The notes under the pieces are model-generated. The model had not been told where the DNA came from and ran no database searches. It saw nothing but the letters and a program-made list of their open reading frames with translations. Positions 43,688-55,000 of a stretch of DNA of 64,000 bases are shown one piece after another (position 1 is the first letter of the stretch; every line of letters starts with the position of its first letter). The translations under genes and the position numbers were made by a program. The DNA comes from Psococerastis gibbosa (Eukaryota > Arthropoda > Insecta > Psocodea > Psocidae). The stretch is from NCBI GenBank assembly GCA_963971405.1, contig OZ020487.1:44117039-44181038 (forward strand), given 5' to 3'.

Positions 43688-44246
43688 GCCTGTCAATATT
43701 CTGTCATGTGTGCATCAATAATTGATGAGATTTTTGTTTTAAGGCGACTATTCTGTATATACTTAACTTATTTATTATAAATTAAGTTATAATATGGCGG
43801 ATATTCCACTTAATATTTGATTTTGTGAATTTTGTCATTGACGTTTGTTTTGCTTTAATAGGAGACTATTATGTAGATACTTAACTTATCTATTATAAAT
43901 TAAGTTATAATATGGTAGAGACTTATTATAACTTAATTTATAATATATAATAATAATAATAAAGTCTGTATTAAAAAAAAAATGTATAGATACAGCGAGA
44001 TTAGAGCCTATGGCCCTCTCTTACACCTAACTGTACATAACAACGATATAGTTTGATTGAAATATATATATATATATATATATAAGTTAAGTATCTACAT
44101 AATAGTCTCCTTAAAACAAAACAAACATCAATGACAAAATTCACAAAATCAAATATCAAGTAAAATCGCCGGTGGAATAGCCGCCCAGGGTAGAGACTTA
44201 TTATTGATGAATAAATGACGGAATATTGACAAGTGTCATAACCGCC
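43688..44246. mobile_element. P-type palindrome (P6) with a second P-type element nested in it
   Basis: The outer arms (GTCAATATTCTGTCA ... and complement to ACCGCC at 44246) are related to the 2743-2920 element. The middle is taken up by the inner element 43796-44185. The outer left tip is diverged or lost. Outer core words: AAGTTATAATATGG left of the insert and TAGAGACTTATTATTGATGA right of it. Confidence 0.75.
43796..44185. mobile_element. Inner P-type element (P7) carrying a SINE-A scrap
   Basis: 390 bp; ends GGCGGATATTCCAC and complement of GGCGGCTATTCCACC. Arms share ATATTTGATTTTGTGAATTT and GGAGACTATTATGTAGATAC. The loop includes a short SINE-A remnant (complement of AGAGGGCCATAGGC, 44000-44030) and a (TA)n run at 44061-44083. 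Confidence 0.75.
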
Positions 44247-44249
44247 TTA

Positions 44250-45550
44250 GCCTACTGACTACTGTGAAATTCGACTTTGAACCAAAAACGAGTGGCGTCG
44301 GTGTCCCATAAGCCCAAACGGTACGCACAAGAAGGTACGGTAGCCATTGACGAAATCCTGATGATATAAAAATATAGCCTAATTTGCCGCTGTTATTTCC
44401 ACGTTTGACACGTAGGAGCTGTAATAGCGGTAGCAGACGATAACAAGGCCGAACCTTGCAAAACAGTATTCACTAAGTACCTACCAACTATAATATAAGC
44501 AGGTAGGTATACAGCTTTTTCGTGACTAAGAGCAATATTTCAGCAATCGCATCAAATCCAGGTTTATATAGCCGATTGAAAGTGAAAGGTCCCGCGTGCT
44601 TACTCCATTATAGAACTATAGCAATCGGCCTATCATTAAAAAGGTAGGGCCTAGTCGGCAAAAAGAATTTTCAGTCTACAGTATATAACAATGAGTGACA
44701 GCAAGTTTTACAAAGTTACTAAGGAGACTATTATGTTTACTGTATATAACGCCTAATGTACACTCATACATGCACTGTAGATATTTCTGATGCTTGTGAA
44801 GTTGTATTTACTGTTCTATTTGTTGAATTGAATTGAATTGAAAACGACTTTATTGAATAAAAACAAAACAAAAGGCGAACAATAAGACTATAAAGTCTTT
44901 TTTTCATGCTAACCTTAAAAACAAACATATTGTATTAATATATAGATGCTTAAAATTAAATAGAGAAGAAACAAGAGAAGAAGAGGGGGGGGGGGAAGGT
45001 TAAGGTTGTCAGAAAAATTATTTTTTTTTGGTCGTAAAATGTTCATTATGTACATGTACGTTGTATCAAAATAATTATATTATTAATTTGAAAACTGATT
45101 TATGTCACACGGTCAAGAATACAGGGTTATTATTGTAGACAGCTATAACAGCATAATCGCTTTTAGAGGATCAAGTCAAAACTTGGACAAGGCGGACACT
45201 TGATCCATAGAACGATACAGAGGGTGGGGGATTTAGTAAATCTATTGTAAGCTAATTTATTTTTGACCCACAACTAAAAATGGGCTAGATCGAGGGTTAT
45301 GTCTAGCAACGTCCAGTTATTTCTGTTTCCTTATTTTCGGATAAATTAAAAATCAATAATTTCGTGCTAGTAATTTTAATAGTAATTGCAATTGGCCTCA
45401 GCCTACATATTAATTTAGGTTTGTATAATTTGCTTCAAAGAGGTTTTTGGTGCGGTTACAGAAGCTCATAGCTAGGTCATAGCTGGCGCAGACCCTCCTA
45501 GGAGAGGGGAATAAATAAACTCTTGCTTTGAGGACCGGGGTGGCAAATTT
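44250..45550. other. Intergenic stretch with scattered repeat scraps
   Basis: An end fragment of the 22705-23053 element (44690-44752), a poly-G run at 44986-44995 and part of a hAT-type MITE (about 45215-45290). No gene. Confidence 0.5.
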
Positions 45551-45765
45551 AAAAGTAAATAAATAAATTTGACTTTTCTAAGCCAACCTAGCGAAGTTAG
45601 CGCTATACAGCTCTCTATTACACTCAATCAGGAAGGCCCGGGACCGCCTGCAATACATGGCCTCCGAAGCATGGCCAGAAAATGTAGCAAGTGTGGGACT
45701 CGAACCAACACCTTTCGGGGGAAAGTCGGAGTCATACAACTACTTTATAAGTCCTGCCCCCAGCC
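45551..45765 (-). mobile_element. SINE-A copy
   Basis: Complement of the Glu-like head at 45695-45765 and body with GGGCCTTCCTGATTGAGTG. Nearly complete. Confidence 0.8.
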
Positions 45766-45789
45766 CTAATGAGACATAATAGTCTTCAA

Positions 45790-46008
45790 AGTAGTTATGG
45801 TCTTAGAGGCGAACACGCGAAAACCCCTCGTGGTGACCATGCAGGGCAATCTTATGTCCCGGGGCTGGGAGGAACTCAATGAAGAGTCAGCGGCATAAGG
45901 ATGCAGAAGGCAACGGGAAACCACCGCATTACAATGTCCTAGTACAAATAAATAGTCATCATGCCAACAATTGCCATGATGTTCAATAGAAGAGCATTAG
46001 AAGAAGAA
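45790..46008 (+). mobile_element. SINE-F copy, internally deleted
   Basis: GTCTTAGAGGCGAACACGCG, CCTCGTGGTGACCATGCAGG, AATGAAGAGTCAGCGGCATA, TGCAGAAGGCAACGGGAAAC and the 3' end TTGCCATGATGTTCAATAGA with GAAGAAGAAG tail. Confidence 0.7.
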
Positions 46009-46068
46009 GAAGTTTATATAGTACCTACCTTGCCTACTTTAGAAATGTTTTAGTGAAAATTAAAACCA

Positions 46069-46203
46069 TAACCGAAATTAGAGGATATGGAAAAAATTGG
46101 GCTTGGCGGGATTCGAACCCACGATCTACGCCTAACTGGGGCGTCGTGGGTTCGAATCCCGCCAAGCTCAGTTTTTTCCATATCCTCTAATTTCGGTTAT
46201 AAC
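46069..46203. repeat. Perfect-arm palindrome built from two tRNA 3' halves
   Basis: AACCGAAATTAGAGGATATG, GAAAAAA, then GGCTTGGCGGGATTCGAACC, CACGA is followed, after about 20 bp, by its complement. Each arm contains a B box and T arm (GGGTTCGAATCCCGCC). The arms are about 54 bp with almost no mismatch. Confidence 0.85.
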
Positions 46204-46399
46204 GAGGAGGTTACCTCTTCAACCTAAGTTAATTTAATGTCAGTGTTATATGTACCATATAATACTACAATGTATTAAAACCATAAGTGGACCTCCAGCA
46301 GTTGGCAAGCGTGCGGTCCTTTATTGTCGTCTGTCCTGCACATGCACAGGTTCCTATAGGTCGTTGTGTATTTCCAAGACAACTTTCTAGTTTCTACGT

Positions 46400-47150
46400 A
46401 CACCGTCAGACTAGCTTACCGGACCCGCTTCAATGGGTGATATTTAGCAGAAGTCAGCCCATAAACACTGATCTGTAGCCGTGGGATAGTACAGTACTTG
46501 CAGTTGCTCTCTAGAGAAGTACTACAATAAAATCGTGCTATACTACTTGTATGTACTTCCTAGCCTAGAGCCATCAGAAAACCACCTGATTGTGTGACTG
46601 TTGAGAATTCCTGCTGATTCGCAGCATTCTTTCATTGTCCCTAATATAGTTTCGAATTCCCTCCTAAAACAGTATTTTGGATGGATTCTATCGCTTGGCA
46701 TACCCAGGCAGTGGTCAGACGTAGTCAGAGAGGCTGAGTCTCTCTAAATTGCCCTTCCACTCCTAATAATACCGTTTCGGCTGAAGTTTCCACTGCAACA
46801 TGGAGGGGTGGGAAGTCCAGTACTATCTCCATTGCTGCAGTGGGACAGGATTTCATAGCCCCCGTAAAGCATCATGTTAGAGAATACGGGCTTCTGAATG
46901 TAGCCATAATTTGGATTATTCAGAGAAAAATTCTCAAGTGGTTTGATTTTGCCGTGTCCATGAAGCCATGACCAATGGCATGGTTACAGCAGGAAAAGAC
47001 AGGCGGCGTCAGACTGGCTTACCGGACCCGCTTCAATGGGTGATAGTTAGCAGAAATCATCCCATAAACACGGATCTGTAGTCGTGGGATAATACAGTAC
47101 TTGCAGTTGCTCTCTAGAGAAGTACTACAATAAAATCGTGTTATACTACT
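46400..47150 (+). repeat. Pair of direct repeats of about 145 bp, 597 bp apart
   Basis: 46405-46548 and 47003-47150 share CTTACCGGACCCGCTTCAAT, GTACAGTACTTGCAGTTGCT-like sequence and CTACAATAAAATCGTG with about ten differences. Either a local tandem duplication or the ends of a small terminal-repeat fossil; no coding sequence between them. Confidence 0.6.
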
Positions 47151-47567
47151 GAAGTGTCTCAGCTTGTCCATTATTGCTTGGAGCTGGTGTAGGCTGACAT
47201 AGGGGATATTATGTGATGCCAGTTTTGCAGAAAAAGAATGGTAAAAACTAATATGGAAGAAATATTCTTGTGTTCAAACGATCAGTATTATTGTGCACCT
47301 ATACGTCGATAATGAGCCTTATAAAAAATAACAATTCAATTTGAGAGGTGCTCTAAAATTACTGGCTACAAAAAATTTCAGCCATTAAAATTTTGATTTG
47401 GCCCTCAAATAGAAAAATTATCTACCCTGGACTAGTAGGCCCTACTATGTACACGAATATAGGCTAATTGGCAGTTGTAACAATAAAATATAAATTATGT
47501 GAGATAAGGTAGCATATGGGTTAACAGTAATAATACATTATGTAACTGCAAAGGCTTTCACGGCCGG

Positions 47568-47756
47568 AGTCAAATGAACAACCAGTAGAATCCGGGCTGA
47601 TGGACCGTGGTCGAATTGAAAGTGAACTTCCAAAAGTTTCGTCAACATCTGCGGTCGACATGTTCAGTGGCGCTGCGTAGACCTCGAAGGTTGTACCTCA
47701 GTGGCTCCACTTTCAATTCGACCACGGCCCATCAGCCCGGATTCTACTGGTTGTTC
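47568..47756. mobile_element. TIR element, short relative of 25552-25998
   Basis: Arms TGAACAACCAGTAGAATCCG, GGCTGATGGACCGTGGTCGA and complement. The interior has GTCAACATCTGCGGTCGACA and GTGGCGCTGCGTAGACCTCG. Confidence 0.75.
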
Positions 47757-48242
47757 AATACATTGTGTCTTTTGGATGAAAACATTTAAATAAATAAAAA
47801 GTTGGTGTTTTTAGCTGTGGATTACAAGAGTCAAAACGCAAGCACACATAGGTGACGTGAAAACTGAAAATGACGTCATATTCCAGATACTAAATATACC
47901 ACACTTAATAATTCTCCTATACTGCCGGCTACTCCACAACATATCAAATGACGTCTATAGTGAATAGTCATGTCCTACTTTTTAATCACCGAACTTAAAT
48001 TTATGTGAAAAATATTATTTTTAAAAAACGTTTGTCAGGAAAAAATAATTTTAAGACGAGTTAGTTGGACTTGCATTGCCTGCTGTGTTAATAGTCATTA
48101 GAGGCATTGGCCTCATAGTCATCGAACAATTATGGTGGATCCCATCATCAGGCTTAGTCCGGATAATGACTGATGATTTCTGGCTAATTGACTCATTGCT
48201 CTTGTATTCTTCTCTGAATTATTAAATAAATCCTATCGCCTT

Positions 48243-48318
48243 GAGGAATCGAACTACTGTTCTCCCGATTTGATTGAAATGCAAGCAATCTAACCATTCG
48301 TCCACGGCACTCGCTAGA
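48243..48318 (-). repeat. tRNA-like sequence, probably SINE head or pseudogene
   Basis: The - strand reads GTGCCGTGGACGAATGGTTA ... AGTTCGATTCC, with A-box-like and B-box-like words at tRNA spacing, but the ends do not form an acceptor stem. Not a functional tRNA by eye. Confidence 0.35.
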
Positions 48319-48689
48319 GTATACTAGTTTGCAACTTCTACTTGAACTTCACTTTTCCTCATCTAAAGGCTACCATCTTCTTGTTGTTCTTCTTCTTCTG
48401 TCTCTACAGCCCTTGATGGACTTTGGCCTGCTCGACAATACCCCTACTGTCATCTCGGTTTTGTACAACGCTCCACCATCTATGGACTCCCAACTCGCGA
48501 AGGTCAGTTTCAAAATTATACTTCCAGCGTTTTTTAATGGCTACCATATCGTGTCTAATGCTATTCTGGGCTGGCTTATGGGATCAGTTTTCTGGTTGCT
48601 TACTGTAGCATCCTCTTCTTGAAACCTTCCCCCAGTTCCCCCTAGGAATGTTCCTTCAGTGTGTTCAAGGTATTTTTCCACAAGCAATG

Positions 48690-49190
48690 CCGATTACTAC
48701 TATACAATCCAATATATATTTCAGTTAAATTATACAATACAAGTAAAGTATAAGATAAAATCGTCAGTATATCGTCAAAATCAGGTAGTTCTGTCATTGT
48801 CATTGTGCTAGTGCCTCAGTGACAGTGTAGAAAGCTTTCTCTAAGAGATGGTTTCTAAGCAATGTAGGGAAGTTAGAAGCATTCCTCGCCGCTCTCAGTT
48901 CAATCGGGAGTTTTCTAAGGTATGCGAAACCTTGTAGTATAGGATCCAGTCGCTCACACTTGGCTGTGCGTGGCGCTGGCCTTACAAGGTCTCCCCGTTG
49001 CCTCGTGTTGTAGGTGTGAGTGTCCCCGTTTTGTTTAAATGCCCCCACACCTCAGGCTTTAAGATATGTAAGATGCAGCTAAATATTGTATGTACAGACT
49101 TGGGGCTGTAAACGTATTGTTTTCGGTCAGATAGGAAGCTTGCGACCCAGTTTAATGCTTCTCCTCGTATACCATAGCACACTAGCTTTT
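48690..49190 (-). mobile_element. LINE fragment (CR1/L2-like) with internal deletion
   Basis: On the - strand 49182-48982 encodes YGIRGEALNWVASFLSDRKQ, an RT palm-region motif, and 49048-48800 encodes THTYNTRQRGDLVRPAPRTA, typical of the C-terminus. The segment between these motifs is missing. The 3' UTR (48690-48830) also occurs at 50070-50215 on the + strand. Confidence 0.75.
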
Positions 49191-50069
49191 CCAGTAGTAG
49201 TTTATGCTGTACGCATAACTATGCCGGTACTCTTTTTCTCTATTGTATATAGGCCTAATCCATCTGAAATAATTGAATGGGAATACTGAGAAAATAAAAT
49301 ATAGGTTCTAAACAAAGAATTGCAGGAAAAGTCTAATTACAATCGAAAATACCGTGACCATGAATAACATTTTATTATTGATCCGATTACAGTGGTAAAA
49401 TAGATTAAGTGTTCTTTGTCTCGATATTTCCAGTATCGGCAGCTATCTTCTGGTCTGAAGGGCTGAAGGTTGGTGAAGTTGCTTTGGAATCAGCTGGCCT
49501 TGAAAGTTAAGGAGAATGAGCTCCGGTAGATCAGATCCGGTAGATCAGGAGACACTAAGATCTGATCGGTCACGTATTGAGGCCAGAGGTCACTGGTTTT
49601 ATTTAATAGCTCCATAAAGCAATAGGAATAGTAAATTATAACTAGGCTACGGTACGCTGGTTATTGCATGTAAAAAAATATTGGATTTTATAGCATTTCC
49701 GTAAGAATATGGTACCGTAATAATATTCAGCCGTGAATATGGATCTTCCAAAGCACATTTACAAATTTACCTTGATCCTGTGTGTGTATGTATAACACGG
49801 TAGTCTCTCAATATTTAGTTTTTGAATATAGAAATAATTAAATTAATTAATTAAAATTTAAATTAATGGCTTCGTAGTATTTCATTTTAATAAACAAACA
49901 AAAACAAAAACTTAGCGTTTTAGAAAAACTTGATACAACTACTATAACTAGAATAATTAGTAATACCCAAATAATCGTTAAAAAATTAACTTTGTCTAAG
50001 AAACTCACTGGTGTTAATATAAAACCCTGAGCGCTTTCGGCCATCTACAGAGGGAAACCCCCTAGCACA

Positions 50070-50215
50070 GGTTGTTACACCTTATCACTGAGGCACTAGC
50101 ACAAACACAATGACAATGACAGAACTACCTGATTTTGACGATATACTGACGATTTTATCTTATACTTTACTTGTATTGTATAATTTAACTGAAATATGTA
50201 TTGTATTGTATTATC
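50070..50215 (+). mobile_element. LINE 3' UTR fragment, same family as 48690-49190
   Basis: CACTGAGGCACTAGCACAAA, GACAGAACTACCTGATTTTG, ACGATTTTATCTTATACTTT and a TGTATTGTATTGTAT tail. No coding part kept. Confidence 0.7.
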
Positions 50216-50489
50216 AGCGATTTGAGAATTGAAGATGAAGAAGAAGTAAAGGACAACAAAATAAAAAAGAAAGGTATATAAAGACATGTCATTTGTTTAG
50301 GTACAATGAATGTATATAGCATGGCCAGCTTAATTTCTCCCAGCGCATTTAAAAACAATTAGCATTTTATGAAAATTGGCGGATTTGATTTTTTCACTTT
50401 TTCTAAACATATTTTCTGTTACTTTTGCAAGATTTTTGTGCATGTTCATTAGTTATTTAGTTTTCAATTTTTATGTTTAAAAAAAGACC

Positions 50490-50706
50490 GAATAAATAAA
50501 TAAATATTGACTTTTTGTTCTATTACGAAGCCAAGCTAGCCGAGTTACCTAGGGCTATACAGCCCTTTCTTACACTCAACTAGGAAGGCCTGCTTTACAC
50601 GCCCATGCACCGAAGCATGGTCAGATAAATGAAGCAAGTGTGGGATTCGCACCAACAACCTTTCGGGTGAAAGTCGGAGTCTGTACCACTAATCTACATA
50701 TCCTGA
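50490..50706 (-). mobile_element. SINE-A copy
   Basis: AATAAATAAATAAATATTGA tail at the left, Glu-like head in complement at 50645-50706 (GGTGCGAATCCCACAC, with one change in the B box). Confidence 0.8.
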
Positions 50707-52041
50707 CCGAATGCGTGTGATCAAAGCTGAGTTGAAATTTGTAAATCATTTATTCATCATTTCCCTCAATTTCCACATTCTTGCACAGTTGCCTACTCGA
50801 CAAACTGCAGTAAGTATTGCGTAAGGTTGCCTTCACGTTCCAAGTGTGAACCCTAGGTATTCGACCTTGAAACCTAAGTCATTACACTCGTTCGGCGTTA
50901 GGCGTGACGCGTGACTCACTCCAATCCAATCAATCCGCGCTTTCGTCTCGCTTCCGGATCGGTGGACAATTTATTGGTGAAATGCCTAACATTTCTTTAC
51001 ATGAGGTCAGACCAATTAGGTTGATTCAGGGTTAAGTCATTTGGTTAGGTGCGCAGTTATTTATTTGGCAACTCTGCAGTAGTAGTGTAAAAAATAAATA
51101 AATATAGGAAAGAAAGAAAATTGTCTTTATTTTCCAAATCGCTGCTTGAAAATCTAACTGTTACATCGACAGCTTCAAAGTTTTTTCAATTGTATTTTAA
51201 TTTTTTTCTGCTGTTCTATAAGTCACGTTTACATAGTTTTTTCTCCAAAAATAGTCCATAAATTATTATGTACCACTCTATAAATAATATTGTTTCAAAC
51301 GCTTGGGTTTGTCCACAATTAATTTTTTCAGTCACTTGTAACCATTCTACATTCAATAAAAGCATTGTGATGACTGTCGTATGAGCCAATGTAACCATTT
51401 GACGCTCAAAATTAGAATGACATTGATGCGTTTATTGATGAATTTCAATGGGCTGTAGGTATTATTATAAAAATTCAAACGTGTAGGGGCCAATAAATAA
51501 TAACAATAGTATTATTAAATAATAAATACGATAATAGATTTATAATCGTACAAGAACAAACCAGATCACAGCTCCTCCACTGACGCTGAATACGTTTTTG
51601 GAATTTTGTCAGAAGTCCAATCAACTCTTAATTCTTTCTTTTTTCGGCAATTTTGAGTGGTTAAAGATATATTGCTGTCAAAATAATTTCAGGTTCCTCA
51701 CATACGTTTGTTTTCTTCTTGCGGCCACTGTTTCTGCCTCCTCCGATGAGTATCATTTCATTTTGCCAAAGAACTAGAATCCTTAGAAGTAGCCTAATTT
51801 CCTCAAAGTCACAGCCATAGCTACTTCTAAGTTTCAAATTGAGTGGCTTATCCTTTTCCACCATCATAATTACATAACATGCAAATTCTTGCATTTTGAC
51901 CTTAGGTCCAGTCTGCAATTCCTTTGCGTTCAAAAAGTCTAAGTGCGACATCTCAATCACATTGTATGGAGCTTTTTTCTTGCTCGCCGTCCTTATTAGT
52001 TGAATGTATTGTGAAGGGTGGTAAATCGCTCCACTGGTGGG

Positions 52042-55000
52042 CAGGCCCGGCCCGAGGTATTTTCTTGAGTGGTGCGAGTTTACATTTTAGCGCCCCCCCC
52101 CCCCCTCCCAGAGACCGTAAATTATTCATGAACGCTTGAGTATGGGAGACATTAAAAAATTGTGCATGCTTCTTATAAAGGGATTGTATTAGGCAACTGT
52201 AACTAATAACTAAATGTAAAATTATTGAAATTTCTCCTTCCTAGCTTTGATGCTAGCAAATTTTTTAATCAAATGATCATAGGAGAGATTGTTGGCGATC
52301 TCATTTTCTATGGATAATATGGCTAAGTCCGACAATTTCTCATCAGCTAAAACAGACCTTAGGTAGGTCTTTATCAATTTTAGCTTGCTGAAGCTCCTTT
52401 CTCCCTTAGCAACAGTGACCGGTATAGTAATGAAAATGCGGAGAGCTGTCCAAACGTTTGGAAACATATCTTTCCAACAATGCTTTGCCAAAAACTCAAG
52501 AACCCCCTTTGGATGCCCATCGTCGCCGCCTAAGAACGCACTAAGGCTCCTTATTTCTTGGGCTAGCTCGGTACCCGAAATATCACTGAGAGCGCCATGG
52601 GTTAAGACAGATTCTAAATCTGAGCAGGCCGCATTCAAACCATTATGGTCGATCTTTTTCAAATCGTACATAAATTGCCATGTACTATTAATGTCACTTA
52701 ATTGGGAAAAGCGCAACTGCAATGAATTAATGGCTGTGTCAATCATTGGATAGAAGACAGAGGTGCGAAACGCTGTTTCTGGGTCAGTAGGAGATTCGTC
52801 TTGATTTTCATAAGAAAACATCTTCTTTTTCCTTCGCAGACGGACAGTTTCAAACTCCTGAGTGATTTGTGCTTCTTCAGCGATTTCTTTGGCAGTGATG
52901 AGTGCAGCAGTGAAACCTGTACTTCTGTATTCTTTTAAAAATTTCAAGCATTTATTCATAATTTTTGTAGCTTCGGACAAATCCATGGTTTCAGATTGCA
53001 TTGTTTTGCTTACTAGATTAACCTGGAATAAAACATCGTACCATATGACTAACGCCATTAAGAACTCGAACTTTTCCAAATTTACAAGAAGCGATTCAGC
53101 CTCTGAGCTTGCAACAGGGTCCGTTGATTGTTCATATTCATCCTCCAGAGCCCTTTTAACTTCAGCATACTGATACCGCACTGCTTTCAAGCTGTTGATC
53201 CTGCTTTCCCAGCGTGTGTCACAAACCTTTTTCAGGCTTAAATTTTGCAGATGCTCTGAGACCACCTTCCACCGCTTTGTTGAATTTGAGAAATACACAA
53301 ACAGCCGTTGCAGCACACCAAAAAGAGACACTGATTTGATAGAAGTTTTTGCTGCATCGGCAACCACAAGGTTGAGACTATGACAGCCGCAAGGGTTAAA
53401 AAAGGCTCGTGGATAGGTTTTAGCAATGCGACTCTGAACTCCTTTAATGTGTCCAACCATATTAGCACCATTATCATATCCTTGGCCCCTGCAGTCATTC
53501 ATGTCAATACCATATTTATCAATTATTTCGTCCAAAAATAAGCCCGTCAGGCCGGCTCCAGTTGAGTCAGCCACTGGCTTATATGTCAAAAAACACTCAC
53601 GCACACGCGCTTCATCGACGTCGAAAAATCTGAAGGTGACACTCATTTGCTCAGTGTGGCTGATGTCAGGAGTACAGTCTAAAATTATAGAAAAATACTT
53701 GGCACTTCTTATTTTAGATAATATTTGGCCTCTTACTTCGTCAGCTAATAATTTAATTACTTCGTTTTGAATATTTTTGCTAAAATAAAAATGCTTGGAT
53801 TCCTTCTGCATCACTCTTCGCAAGTGCTCCATCATGACGGGGTCGAATTGGCCAAGTAATTGTACAAGGCCTAAGAAATTCCCATTTCTTGGAGTGTATA
53901 AAGTGTCCTTGCTACCACGAAAAGGCAAATTGTGTTCAGCCAAAAACAGCGTGATGGCGATCATTCGTTCCATAACAGAAGACCACCTTGCTTTTTCATC
54001 CTCCAATTGCTTCTGAAGCCCTTTATCTATGCCACAACATTTTTTTAACCTTTTAGCCGTTTCAAGCCACGTTAATAAGGCTTGCTGGTGGTCGTCAGAA
54101 AACTCATGGCTCGTTAGTAAACGAGACAAATGATGCCAGTTGTCAGAGCCAACATTGGAAAGATGGCAACGACTTGTGCGCTTGAAGATGTGACAACAAA
54201 AGCAGTATACTTTCTTTGTTGAATTGGAATAAACAAGCCACTGCCGCTCATATACTTCTCCGTTGGGCATGCTTTTTTTGAAATGGCTGTTGGAAAAATG
54301 CCGGCCTTTCTCATTTTTTGGGTATTTATCATCATCGAGTTTCCCGTTTTGCGGCCCCTCTTCAACGATCATGTCAATAACTTGTGAAGACAAGTAAGAG
54401 GGCCACTTGGCTATGTCCATAGAAAAACTTCTTTCTTCTTCACTGCAAGGCAAGTTCTCAAAAATGGCCTCGTCCAGCGCAACCGCCTGGGCCTCACTCT
54501 CAACCGTACTTTCCTTGCTTGTACTAGGGGGCTGGGTTGGGTCTGGATGTGGACCTGGCCGTTTTAGAAATTTGGCCATTTGCGCCGCTTGCTTTTCATT
54601 CTCAGCTTCCCTAGCTCTTCTTTTCCTCTCATTTCCGGCGCCTGACAATTTTTTCCACATTGCCTTTGCAAAGTTGCTAAAATAAAAGACACATAAATTA
54701 CCTTAAGTCTAAATAAAGTCCAAAATAAATAAATATACAATAAGTTGGACATACAGTAGACATAAATTCTCTTATTTGATATTAATAACAAACACAAACC
54801 ATTCGCAGAATTGCAAGCCGACTAAGCCGAGCCACTTCTTAATCTGCTTTGTAACTCTCTTATTTATTATAACAACAACTTAATACAAATACCGCTATAA
54901 AGCATCTGCGTCTGCTTACCTTAAAATTTTTTTGTTGCCAATTGCAATTATTTATAAAAATCTCACAAGAGATACGAGTGAAGCTGAAATTAGTAACCAA

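Noticed and set aside
52385-54016. Several + strand frames of 60-122 codons
   Set aside because: Antisense shadows of the hAT transposase gene.
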